Positions 1 through 11,100 of a DNA stretch of 64,000 nucleotides are shown piece after piece. Numbering within the stretch: the stretch's first letter is position 1; every line of letters starts with the position of its first letter. Position numbers and translations under genes: made by a program. Under the pieces are notes generated by a model. The model was not told the DNA's origin. It was given only the letters and a program-made list of their open reading frames with translations, and ran no database searches. This DNA comes from Adiantum capillus-veneris (taxonomy: Eukaryota; Streptophyta; Polypodiopsida; Polypodiales; Pteridaceae): contig CM043953.1 in NCBI GenBank assembly GCA_014529385.2, positions 86,700,342 to 86,764,341 on the forward strand, written 5' to 3'.

Positions 1-65
1 ATTGATCCACGAGTAATTTTTGTAGATTAATCTCAAGAGAATCTCCACACACACATCCAACTTAC

Positions 66-122
66 TCTAATATATGCACGAGTGTAACGATTGCGAAATT
101 CTGAATCATCCAATTTTCGAAT
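66..122 (-). CDS. SR34-like: SR gene coding exon 8 (end of RRM2)
   Basis: 19 codons, phase 0, [19 protein letters not shown], bounded by acceptor ttgggccag and donor AGA/gtaagttgg. It completes the second RRM. The RS-rich exons should follow to the left of the window. Confidence 0.9.
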
Positions 123-1341
123 CTGGCCCAATAATGGACATCATTAGTTGACAACACTAATGACACAAGTTGATGTGGCAGGCACCAGAGTCTTACTTAC
201 AGCATACTTCATGTCTTCGTAGTTTGTATAATCTACCAAACCCTTCATACCTGCGTGCAGCAACAAAAAATAGAAGGCGCAGGGCTTCATGTGTGCACTG
301 AGTCCTGAATCAAGTAGATTGCCTCCCTCATGTAAAACCACTGAATTGAACGGAAGTACTCTACTCTGTACCAAGTGAGGCCACATTAGATATATGCCCA
401 TAAGCAATGCCCAGAGTTTCAGCAAAGTGGTCAGAAAGGAGATTCTCCGTAGCTCCAAGATCGAAAAAACCAAAGCTTTTTCTCCTCAACTTGTCCCCAT
501 GCTCTACAAACTCTCGAGACTCATCAGTGATGAAAGATCCAATCATATCAACAATCAACCAGATAGAGGGTTCTGATGATTAGGAGGTTCAGGGTTAGGG
601 GTATATTAGTTTGTCGATGAGTAGGGCAAGTATGTATGCCTTGTTTCAAAACATTGGTAGCATTGATTCTCTCTTCTCAAATCTTCCCGTTGCAAAGCAA
701 CCAATTGTAGACATTGAAAAGCTTGTCGATTTGTGCGAGGAGGTGCAGCTGGTGTAGTGGTAGAAACAGAAAGAGTAGGTGTAGGAAGAAGAGGTGCAGC
801 TGTTGAAAGAAGAGGAAACTTTTGCAAAATTAAGCATTTTGACCATCATCTTGTAATCAACGCCTACCTGATCCATCAGTTCTTGCATGCTAGAAACTTT
901 AATGCTAAGGCAATTTTCCTGCAATGGGGAAGGAAGTCCACAACAATACTTGCATTGAACTATCTTTGAAGATTGACGCGGGTAGGTAAACATCTCAAAA
1001 TTCTTTAGTGTATTCATCGAGGGTCTCAGTAGGATACATCGTCAACTGCTTCCAAGCAGAGAGAATCTCCAATTCAAAAGCACCACTCAGATAATTTCTG
1101 GCACAAGCAGTCTTGAATTGTGCCCAAGTCTTTGGGGCTCCACCATTGCCAAGCCTTTTTGTTGAGAAAACCGGAAACTTAAGAAAGTTTATACTCTTCG
1201 GTGTAGTAGCTGTGATTGAAGACAATATCAAATTGTTCGATAAACTGTAGAGCTTTTGAGCGGTCCTGATGTAACCAGCTTGGACACTCCAAGCGAGAAA
1301 TCAATAGCAGCACACGTGGGAAACTGTTAACAACAGAACTT

Positions 1342-1392
<51 letters not shown>

Positions 1393-1570
1393 AGAGTTTT
1401 AACGTCGTAGGAAACTATCCCAAGAGACCTTAAAGATCTAGCCCACGAGGAGAGTTGAATTCAAGACCTGTTATTCAAGAAGGAAATGGCATGACCAATC
1501 TACCCCACTTGGGTGATAGAAAGGTTATACCATTTTCCTATTTTTATTAGCGCACACACACGCACACACC

Positions 1571-1624
<54 letters not shown>

Positions 1625-1732
1625 AACGCGAAGCAGAGGCTACCGGGAGATGCGCACGGCGAAGGAGTGCAGGATTGGGCCGGCTAGAGCCAGGCACAGA
1701 TACAGGAGAGCGCTAGCACTAGGGATCAAAAT

Positions 1733-1772
<40 letters not shown>

Positions 1773-4700
1773 ACGTTTTTGGGGAAAACTCAATAAGTGA
1801 GTTTTTGGGCTTTCCCACTTTTATTATGAGTGACTTTAAAAAATGTTTCCAGGTTCAGATAAAGTATAAAAATGTACATAAAGTGTACATAAGGGGTTAT
1901 TTAGAGCCTTTAACCCAACAACCTCCCACTTAAAGGCATAAATGACGCCTTTAAGTTAACCAACTCCCACCAGCTGTATGCAATGCTCGCGTTAGCCTTA
2001 GCAAGACTCTTGGTGAGAACATCTGCAGGGTTATCCTATGTATGGATCTTAGTCAAAGTGACTAGACCATCCTCCATTACCTGACATATGAAGTGGTAAA
2101 GCACATCTATGTGTTTGGTACGAGCATGAAACACGGCATTTTTGGCTAAATAGACAGCACTTTGGCTATCACATCCCATCACGGGAGTATGAGCACGCAT
2201 GCCAAGTTCTTATGCTAGTCTGCCCAACCAAATGGCTTCCTTTGAAGCTTCTGTGGCTGAAATGTATTCAGCCTCAATAGTACTCAATGCCACAATTTTC
2301 TGCAACCTAGAACACCAAGAGACTGCACCACTAGCAATAGCAAATACATATCCACTGGTAGATTTCCTGGTATCCATGTCACTTGCCATGTCGGCATCAC
2401 AATATTCCTGCAACTTTAAATCTCTTTTACCATAACAAATACACTTTGATTGTGTACCTTGCAAATATCTCAGAATGCATTTGACAACTTCCCAACGCGC
2501 TTTGCCAGGATTCGACATGTATCAAACCACACTCTATAGCTCATTTCATCTTCTTCCCCATAACCAAGGAAGACTCTCTTAATGGACTTCATATCAAGCT
2601 TTATTCTCAAGTCATTGCGTACGTGAACAAAAGCTTCGCAGCCAAATACTCTCAAATGATCATAAGAGGCAGGTTTGCCAGACCCAAACCTCCTCTGAAA
2701 TGTCATTTTTCAACGTACTATTAGGAGAGCGATTGCAAATATGAACTGCAGTTTTTAATGCCTCTCCCCAAAACTCTTGGAAAAGATTAACGGTGGACAA
2801 CATGCAACGCACTCTCACATAAAGTACGGTTGTACCTCTCAGCCACACCATTTGAAGAGGATAATAAGGGGCTGTCAACTCCCTTTTAATCCCATTATCA
2901 TCACAAAAACGCTGAAATTCAACAGATACATATTCTCCTCCATTGTCCGACCTGAGACATTTAAGCTTAGCACTCTTTTGAGTAGTAACAAAAGCATGAA
3001 ACTTCTTAAAAGCATTAAGAGTCCTACTCTTACTTTTCAACAAATGCACCCATCCTTTCCTAGTACAATCATCAATGAATGTAACGTAATACAATGCACC
3101 ACCAAAAGACTTAACATGCATAGTACATACATTGGAGTGAATAAGATCAAGAGGATTAGCTGTGCGAGAGACACTAGAGTAAGAAGATTTCTTTTGCTTT
3201 CCATACAGACAATCGTTACAAAAATCCAAGTTTCTCTGCCTTTTACATTAACTCTCTTCAGAGAGGAAAGCACATCAATATCCTTTTGGCTCATATGGCT
3301 AAGTCTCTTATGCCACAATTCCGTATGTGAAGCAACTTCAGCAACAGCAAGAAACTTGTCAGGCAAAGCTTTACATCGAAGATAGTACAAAGTACCTCTT
3401 TCAAACTCTTTTGCAACAAGCATAGAGCCCTTAAGCAACTTCCATGAACCCCCAGCAAAGATGGTGGTAAAACCATGTGCATCTAACTGGCCAACAGATA
3501 GCAAACTTTTCTTAATACCTGGTACGGACCTGACATCATTCAATATAAGCTCTTGACCATTATTAAGAGCCAAACGCTACATGGAAAGAGGCACCTGAAT
3601 ATACTATCCAAGATTGAGATAGGCCATCATTAGCACTAAGCAATGCATCAATGACATCTTTCTTCGAAATAAGCATGTCTTCTGTATTAGCTATCACCAA
3701 ATCTGAGAAACATGAAGCCGCAACCAAAATTTCATCAATGCCTGACAACTCCTTAATGACCACACTAGAGGATACATTTGCATTTTCAGCATCCTTGGAG
3801 GAATCACCTGCTGATTTTTCCCCTTTCTTCTCATCTTTCTTCTTCCTATCCTACTCTTTCTTGAAATATCTGCAATCGGGTTTCTTGTGACCCTTTCTAC
3901 CACATTGATAGCAAGTGACATCCTTATCCTTTGTCTTGCTCTTACTTCTATTTTGAGACTTGTTGCCCGCATCACGCTTTTGATTTCCACCTCTTGCATT
4001 GTAGGCAGAACTGCCACCTTCTCCACTTGACTTGCGTCTAATCTCTTCATTGAAGAATAGACCCTCTCACACCGTCATACGTGAGATTGGGACTGTTACT
4101 CAAGGAGACAACCAATGTTTCCCAAGTAACTGGCAATGTCATAAGCAAGAAATTAGCTTTCAGCTTATCATCAAATTGCTGAAGCCCACTGTCCTGCAAC
4201 TGACTCAACACACCTGTAAAAGCACTCAAATGCTCAAAAGCTAACTTCGAGTCATCAAGCTGCATATTCACCAACTTTCGTATCAAATGCACCTGCTTTA
4301 CAGGCGTGGTGTTCTCATAATTTGACTTTAGCTTTTGCCATATTAGGTATGCAGAGTCCAAACGCTTGATGTCCGTCAAAATGTCATCATTGATAGACAT
4401 TTTGATGTAGGCCATTGCCTTCTTATTCAACTTGGCCCACTCTTCGTCAGACAAACCTTACGGCTTATTCTCTTCCAATGCATCTTCACTTGCCAAAGCT
4501 CGAAGCAAGAGATAGAAGCCATCTTAACTCAACCACAAGTGTATATAAGAGAGATACAATAGGTTGAAAATTTCAGCAAATAGGAGCAACTACAGACTTT
4601 GCATATGATAGACCACAATTTCTTTACATGAAACTGTCCAAATCTGAATTTTCAGCTGAATATGCGATTTAGATCACCTGTACTCAGCTTTTCACTCAAA

Positions 4701-5073
4701 TCCTCGCACAAAACATCAATACATGTGATCCCACAAATTTGGTACACCTGTGTATTGTTGTTTTAACATGTAATAACCTGTAAATCACATGTTTTGACCT
4801 AAAAACAACCTGTTTTGGGCTGTTTTGGCAGTTTTGGTGACCTTGAACCCGGAAGCGAGGGGCTTCGCGATGGAAGCGAAATTGGTCGCAAGAGTGCAAA
4901 TTTAACTTGTTGTCCAACAGACTTCACAGGGTCTGTTTTGGACCCTAGGGCTCTGATACCAGTTGAAAGCCTGAAGCAAAGGCTACCGAGAGATGCACGC
5001 AGTGAAGGAGTGCATGATTGGACCGGGTAGAGCCAGGCACAGATGCAGGAGAGCACTAGCGCTAGGGATCGAA

Positions 5074-5138
<65 letters not shown>

Positions 5139-8100
5139 CTCGCACGTTTTTGGGAAAAACTCAATAAGTGAGTTTTTGGGCTTTCCCACTTTTATTATAA
5201 GTGACTTTAAAAAATGTGTCCAGGTTCAATGTTTCACATTGAACCTTTCGGTACTTCTTTGTTTATTGCTTCACAAAGGTACAATAGCCGGGAGGGGGAG
5301 GCTCTCACTTTGCTTCCGCAACTGGAATGCCACAGTGAGACCCCCAAGGCCGTATTTAAAGGCCCTTGGCCTAAAAGCTTACAACACGAAAAGCTTCACA
5401 TCCAAAAACTCTTAGCTAGCACCGCTATTCTACAAATCATGGAAGTTCCGTACAGATGCCACGTCAAGAACTGGTTCGCTTTTGCGTTGATCCATACAAT
5501 TGTCCACGTCAGCAACGTGCGTATCTTGGTTTAGGCCCCTCAGCCGACAAGTCCAAAGTTGTTCGGGTTAGGGTTTTTAATCCCTAACTCCATGTGCAAC
5601 GTCACTAACTTGGACATACCCCCCTCTTGAAAGAAGAGCGATTGCCCTTTCGGTACTTCTTTGTTTATTGCTTTCGGACACCCCTTTCGGTACTTCTTTG
5701 TTTATTGCTTCACAAAGGTACAATAGCCGGGAGGGGGAGGCTCTCACCCCTTTAGGCCCCTCAGCCGACAAGTCCAAAGTTGTTCGGGTTAGGGTTTTTA
5801 ATCCCTAACTCCATGTGCAACGTCACTAACTTGGACATACCCCCCTCTTGAAAGAAGAGCGATTGCCCTTTCGGTACTTCTTTGTTTATTGATTTCAGAC
5901 ACCCCTTTCGGTACTTCTTTGTTTATTGCTTCACAAAGGTACAATAGCCGGGAGGGGGAGGCTCTCACTTTGCTTCCGCAACTGGAATGCCACAGTGAGA
6001 CCCCCAAGACCGTATTTAAAGGCCCTTGGCCTAAAAGCTTACAACACGAAAAGCTTCACATCCAAAAACTCTTAGCTAGCGTCGCTATTCTACAAATCAT
6101 CGAAGTTCCGTACAGATGCCACGTCAAGAACTGGTTCGCTTTTGCGTTGATCCATACAATTGTCCACGTCAGCAACGTGCGTATCTTGGTTTAGGCCCCT
6201 CAGCCGACAAGTCCAAAGTTGTTCGGGTTAGGGTTTTTAATCCCTAACTCCATGTGCAACGTCACTAACTTGGACATACCCCCCTCTTGAAAGAAGAGCG
6301 ATTGCCCTTTCGGTACTTCTTTGTTTATTGCTTTCGGACACCCCTTTCGGTACTTCTTTGTTTATTGCTTCACAAAGGTACAATAGCCGGGAGGGGGAGG
6401 CTCTCACCCCTTTAGGCCCCTCAGCCGACAAGTCCAAAGTTGTTCGGGTTAGGGTTTTTAATCCCTAACTCCATGTGCAACGTCACTAACTTGGACATAC
6501 CCCCCTCTTGAAAGAAGAGCGATTGCCCTTTCGGTACTTCTTTGTTTATTGATTTCAGACACCCCTTTCGGTACTTCTTTGTTTATTGCTTCACAAAGGT
6601 ACAATAGCCGGGAGGGGGAGGCTCTCACTTTGCTTCCGCAACTGGAATGCCACAGTGAGACCCCCAAGGCCGTATTTAAAGGCCCTTGGCCTAAAAGCTT
6701 ACAACACGAAAAGCTTCACATCCAAAAACTCTTAGCTAGCGTCGCTATTCTACAAATCATCGAAGTTCCGTACAGATGCCACGTCAAGAACTGGTTCGCT
6801 TTTGCGTTGATCCATACAATTGTCCACGTCAGCAACGTGCGTATCTTGGTTTAGGCCCCTCAGCCGACAAGTCCAAAGTTGTTCGGGTTAGGATTTTTAA
6901 TCCCTAACTCCATGTGCAACGTCACTAACTTGGACATACCCCCCTCTTGAAAGAAGAGCGATTGCCCTTTCGGTACTTCTTTGTTTATTGCTTTCGGACA
7001 CCCCTTTCGGTACTTCTTTGTTTATTGCTTCACAAAGGTACAATAGCCGGGAGGGGGAGGCTCTCACCCCTTTAGGCCCCTCAGCCGACAAGTCCAAAGT
7101 TGTTCGGGTTAGGGTTTTTAATCCCTAACTCCATGTGCAACGTCACTAACTTGGACATACCCCCCTCTTGAAAGAAGAGAGATTGCCCATTCGGTACTTC
7201 TTTGTTTATTGATTTCAGACACCCCTTTCGGTACTTCTTTGTTTATTGCTTCACAAAGGTACAATAGCCGGGAGGGGGAGGCTTTCACTTTGCTTCCGCA
7301 ACTGGAATGCCACAGTGAGACCCCCAAGGCCGTATTTAAAGGCCCTTGGCCTAAAAGCTTACAACACGAAAAGCTTCACATCCAAAAACTCTTAGCTAGC
7401 GTCGCTATTCTACAAATCATCGAAGTTCCGTACAGATGCCACGTCAAGAACTGGTTCGCTTTTGCGTTGATCCATACAATTGTCCACGTCAGCAACGTGC
7501 GTATCTTGGTTTAGGCCCCTCAGCCGACAAGTCCAAAGTTGTTCGGGTTAGGATTTTTAATCCCTAACTCCATGTGCAACGTCACTAACTTGGACATACC
7601 CCCCTCTTGAAAGAAGAGCGATTGCCCTTTCGGTACTTCTTTGTTTATTGCTTTCGGACACCCCTTTCGGTACTTCTTTGTTTATTGCTTCACAAAGGTA
7701 CAATAGCCGGGAGGGGGAGGCTCTCACCCCTTTAGGCCCCTCAGCCGACAAGTCCAAAGTTGTTCGGGTTAGGGTTTTTAATCCCTAACTCCATGTGCAA
7801 CGTCACTAACTTGGACATACCCCCCTCTTGAAAGAAGAGAGATTGCCCTTTCGGTACTTCTTTGTTTATTGATTTCAGACACCCCTTTCGGTACTTCTTT
7901 GTTTATTGCTTCACAAAGGTACAATAGCAGGGAGGGGGAGGCTCTCACTTTGCTTCCGCAACTGGAATGCCACAGTGAGACCCCCAAGGCCGTATTTAAA
8001 GGCCCTTGGCCTAAAAGCTTACAACACGAAAAGCTTCACATCCAAAAACTCTTAGCTAGCGTCGCTATTCTACAAATCATCGAAGTTCCGTACAGATGCC

Positions 8101-11100
8101 ACGTCAAGAACTGGTTCGCTTTTGCGTTGATCCATACAATTGTCCACGTCAGCAACGTGCGTATCTTGGTTTAGGCCCCTCAGACGACAAGTCCAAAGTT
8201 GTTCGGGTTAGGGTTTTTAATCCCTAACTCCATGTGCAACGTCACTAACTTGGACATACCCCCCTCTTGAAAGAAGAGCGATTGCCCTTGATTACGCCTG
8301 CAAAATAGAAAGAACATAAACTAACTCAATAGACACTAACTCTAAGTACCCGTGCACTGTACTACACACATTCACCACTTGCACAAAGGAAGCAGGCACT
8401 GAACATTCATATCACATTCACATCATTATCCCCGTGAGATCTCAGACGAGAATCATGATCATTGTAACTTATTTAGCAATCACATCTAGGCCGCGCTGAT
8501 CTTTTCACGGATGTTTCGATCCACTAAATCTCGTTACTATGAAATTCACATCATTGGTCATGTGAAACAGATCAAATGTTGCAGTCATTTCATCTTTTCG
8601 ACTCGTACTCAAACAGTACACACATGAGCGGACACATGTAACAAGTTCATTTTAAAGATTCCCATTTCAATGTGCATCTTCTCATAAAGTCATTCAGTAA
8701 AAAAACAGTCAACCTAGCAGTATCCCTAAAATCTCATAGAGAAACTAGTGACTTCATTCCTTTCTAGAAAACGTGCGACAAGGGAGTGGAAAGGCTTCCC
8801 TCTTGTGCAGTCCACACTGCACCAAATTCAACATGCTGATTCATTGATCACTTTCAAAATAGTCGGTGCTAAATCAAAAGCCTCAAGGTGAAGCTGTATT
8901 ATTTGCTAAGTCCTCCTCCTCCATCCACTTTGCATCAAGAGCGGGATAGTTCCTGAACTTGATCAAATATCAATAGACCAGCTTACTCTTCACTTTCCTT
9001 TCCTTGTGTCACAAACTAATGACGTGGCATGACCACCCGCGGACAAATGCTGACATATGGACAGACAACACGGTAGCTGATATGGCAGACAATACGAACG
9101 TCCGAAAATTGCACTGACATGTTGTTGACGTGGCAATATGGACCCCTGTAAAACGCATTGCTGACGTGGCAAACTGTACAGAATTCCGCAAAAAGCACCA
9201 AAGCTTTTGAGTCAGTTTTTGGGGATTATTGCTTTTGGATCCCTCTGCTTTTGAGTTTACTGCTCTTGGGGCTCTGCTTTTGGCATCCCTTCCCTTGTAA
9301 GAATAAAAGGAATCCAAGGGCCTCACTCTTCAGAGCATCTGGAAGCAGAGTCTAAGAGCCGAGGACCCGTGGGGGTTGTAACTATGATCAAGCATTAATA
9401 TAAAAATAAATACCGAAAGGGGTGCCAGTCTTTGGGGCCAATACCTCTGGGCACGGAACTACACCGGGCCGTATCGACTCAAATTGTGAAACTATGATAA
9501 AGTTTTGAAGTATTTGGAGTGATTCTCTCGTGTGTCGTGTCAAATTCTCTGCTTGGGGTGCCCAAGCCTGTGACACCTTGTGCCCAAGGATCTGTTCTAG
9601 AACGAGACTCTCTTTCGCCTCTTCTACTTCTGGTTGCTCCTTAGGCAGCAGGCTCCCTATCCTTTGGCACTTCACCTCTCAAAGGTCTCAATAGACTCAC
9701 ATGAAATGCATTGTGAATCTTTCAAGTATCTGGCAACTTCAATTGAAAGGATACATCTTTTGATCTTTTCTTGTATCACATACTAAGCTTAGGAAAAACC
9801 CTCTCCTTACCCTTCCTCTTCCGTAGGCGTGCTTTCTCAAACTGTAGTAGCACCCAGTCATTCTCCTTCAACTGTAAGCCACGTCGATCCTTGTCTGCTA
9901 GCTTCTTATGCCGTGCTTGAGACTTCTGCAAAGCCTTCTCTACCTTGGCAATAGGAGTGTCTAGATCCTGTGTGTACTGTTCAGCTTCGAAAATGCTTGG
10001 TGCTAAGAATCGATGGAACCTTTCTGTCACCCTCAACAATCTCAATCGGCCTCTTCCCCGTAGACGTGTGAGCAAATTTGTTGTAAGCAAACTCCACCAG
10101 AGGCAAATACTTGCCCCATTGAGTCTTATGATCAGAGACATAAGACTTCAAAATGTCCAAAACCACTGAGTTGGCTATCTCCCATTGCTCGTCTATCTGT
10201 GGATGAAGACAATGAGAATTTAAGCAAAGTGTCTATATTCTCCTACACTGTTCTCCAAAACAAACTCGTATATCGGTATATCTGTACAACCCTCACAAGT
10301 CTAGAGAACATTCTACTGTCGCAAGCTATGGCATGGCCTTCTTGCATTAAGACTGTTCCAAAACTGCTACCACAAGCATCATAGTAAAGTTCAAAATGCT
10401 TCTACAAATCTGATAATATCAAAACATGACCAATCGTCAACTTTTCCTTGAATGTATTGAACGGTGCAATTTTTTAGGGTCCCCAAGTGAACGGAAAACC
10501 TTTCTAAGTCAAGTATACAAAGGCAAAGCAATCTCCGCAAACATTCTAAAGATCCGCTTGCAATACGAGGACAAACCCAACAAGCTGCGAGCTTCATGAA
10601 CATTCTTTAGTTCTCGCCAATTCCGAATAGTCTCTATCTTGGATGGGTCCATCTGTACACCCTCTGTTGGGTTAAAGGCCCAAATGGCCCCCTTTTAATG
10701 TATATTTTAAAGGTTACTAACCTTTGGCCAAGTTCACATTGAACTTGGCCACTAACTTATTAAATTGTTCCTTATATAATAATAAAGGGATAGTGAGTTT
10801 TTATCAACTCACTCACTTACCCCCTTGAAAACTAATGAGCGCTCTCTCTCTCTCTCTGCTCTTCGTTCTGCTAGCGCCTCCTACACTGCAAGCACTCGCC
10901 CCTCTCCAAGGTGCACACCCCGCACACTCTCGCGTGCTCTTTCACTTGCACACACCGCCGCGCGCTCATCAACTGGTATCAGAGCCCGATTAGGGTTTGC
11001 CCCCAAACCTGCAAACGCTGAATTTCAGCCAAGAAGGTCAACTTTCACACGAGCTTTTGCAATTTCGTCGCCAAAGGACTCGTCCCCGGACACTAGAGAG

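Larger units (their letters stand above)
1621..5244 (-). mobile_element. Copia-A: internally deleted Ty1/copia element
   Basis: Minus strand: 5' LTR from 5244 down to 4964, primer site complementary to initiator tRNA-Met at 4950-4961 (gctctgatacca on plus), gag, protease and integrase pieces, RNase H, polypurine tract (acctcccactt on plus, 1921-1931) and 3' LTR 1621-1920. Integrase sequence runs straight into RNase H near 2518, so about 1.4 kb covering reverse transcriptase is missing compared with Copia-C. The outer part of the 5' LTR is lost where it meets the 660-bp tandem array. Cannot move by itself. Confidence 0.85.

Noticed and set aside
144-473. A 109-codon minus-strand open frame first read as retroelement sequence
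   Set aside because: Only its end ([14 protein letters not shown]) is meaningful, and that is SR exon 7 followed by its splice donor; the rest is intron in a shadow frame.
2777-3385. 202-codon plus-strand open frame
   Set aside because: Antisense shadow of Copia-A integrase.
4993-5415. Open frame with a long Arg-Glu repeat resembling an RE/RS-domain protein
   Set aside because: The repeat is a translated (GA)n microsatellite within the Copia-A LTR; the frame crosses the LTR-array junction.
5577-8174. Repeated 66-, 69- and 101-codon open frames, a possible tandem gene family
   Set aside because: They are periodic by-products of the 660-bp LTR-derived array, on both strands, without codon or domain signal.
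5245-8289. Centromeric satellite or CRISPR-like array
   Set aside because: The unit is 660 bp, derived from a retrotransposon LTR and polypurine tract; there are no short spaced repeats with unique spacers.
10974-10985. tRNA gene suggested by the sequence TGGTATCAGAGC
   Set aside because: Only the 12 bases complementary to the tRNA-Met 3' end are present, directly after an LTR; it is a primer site.
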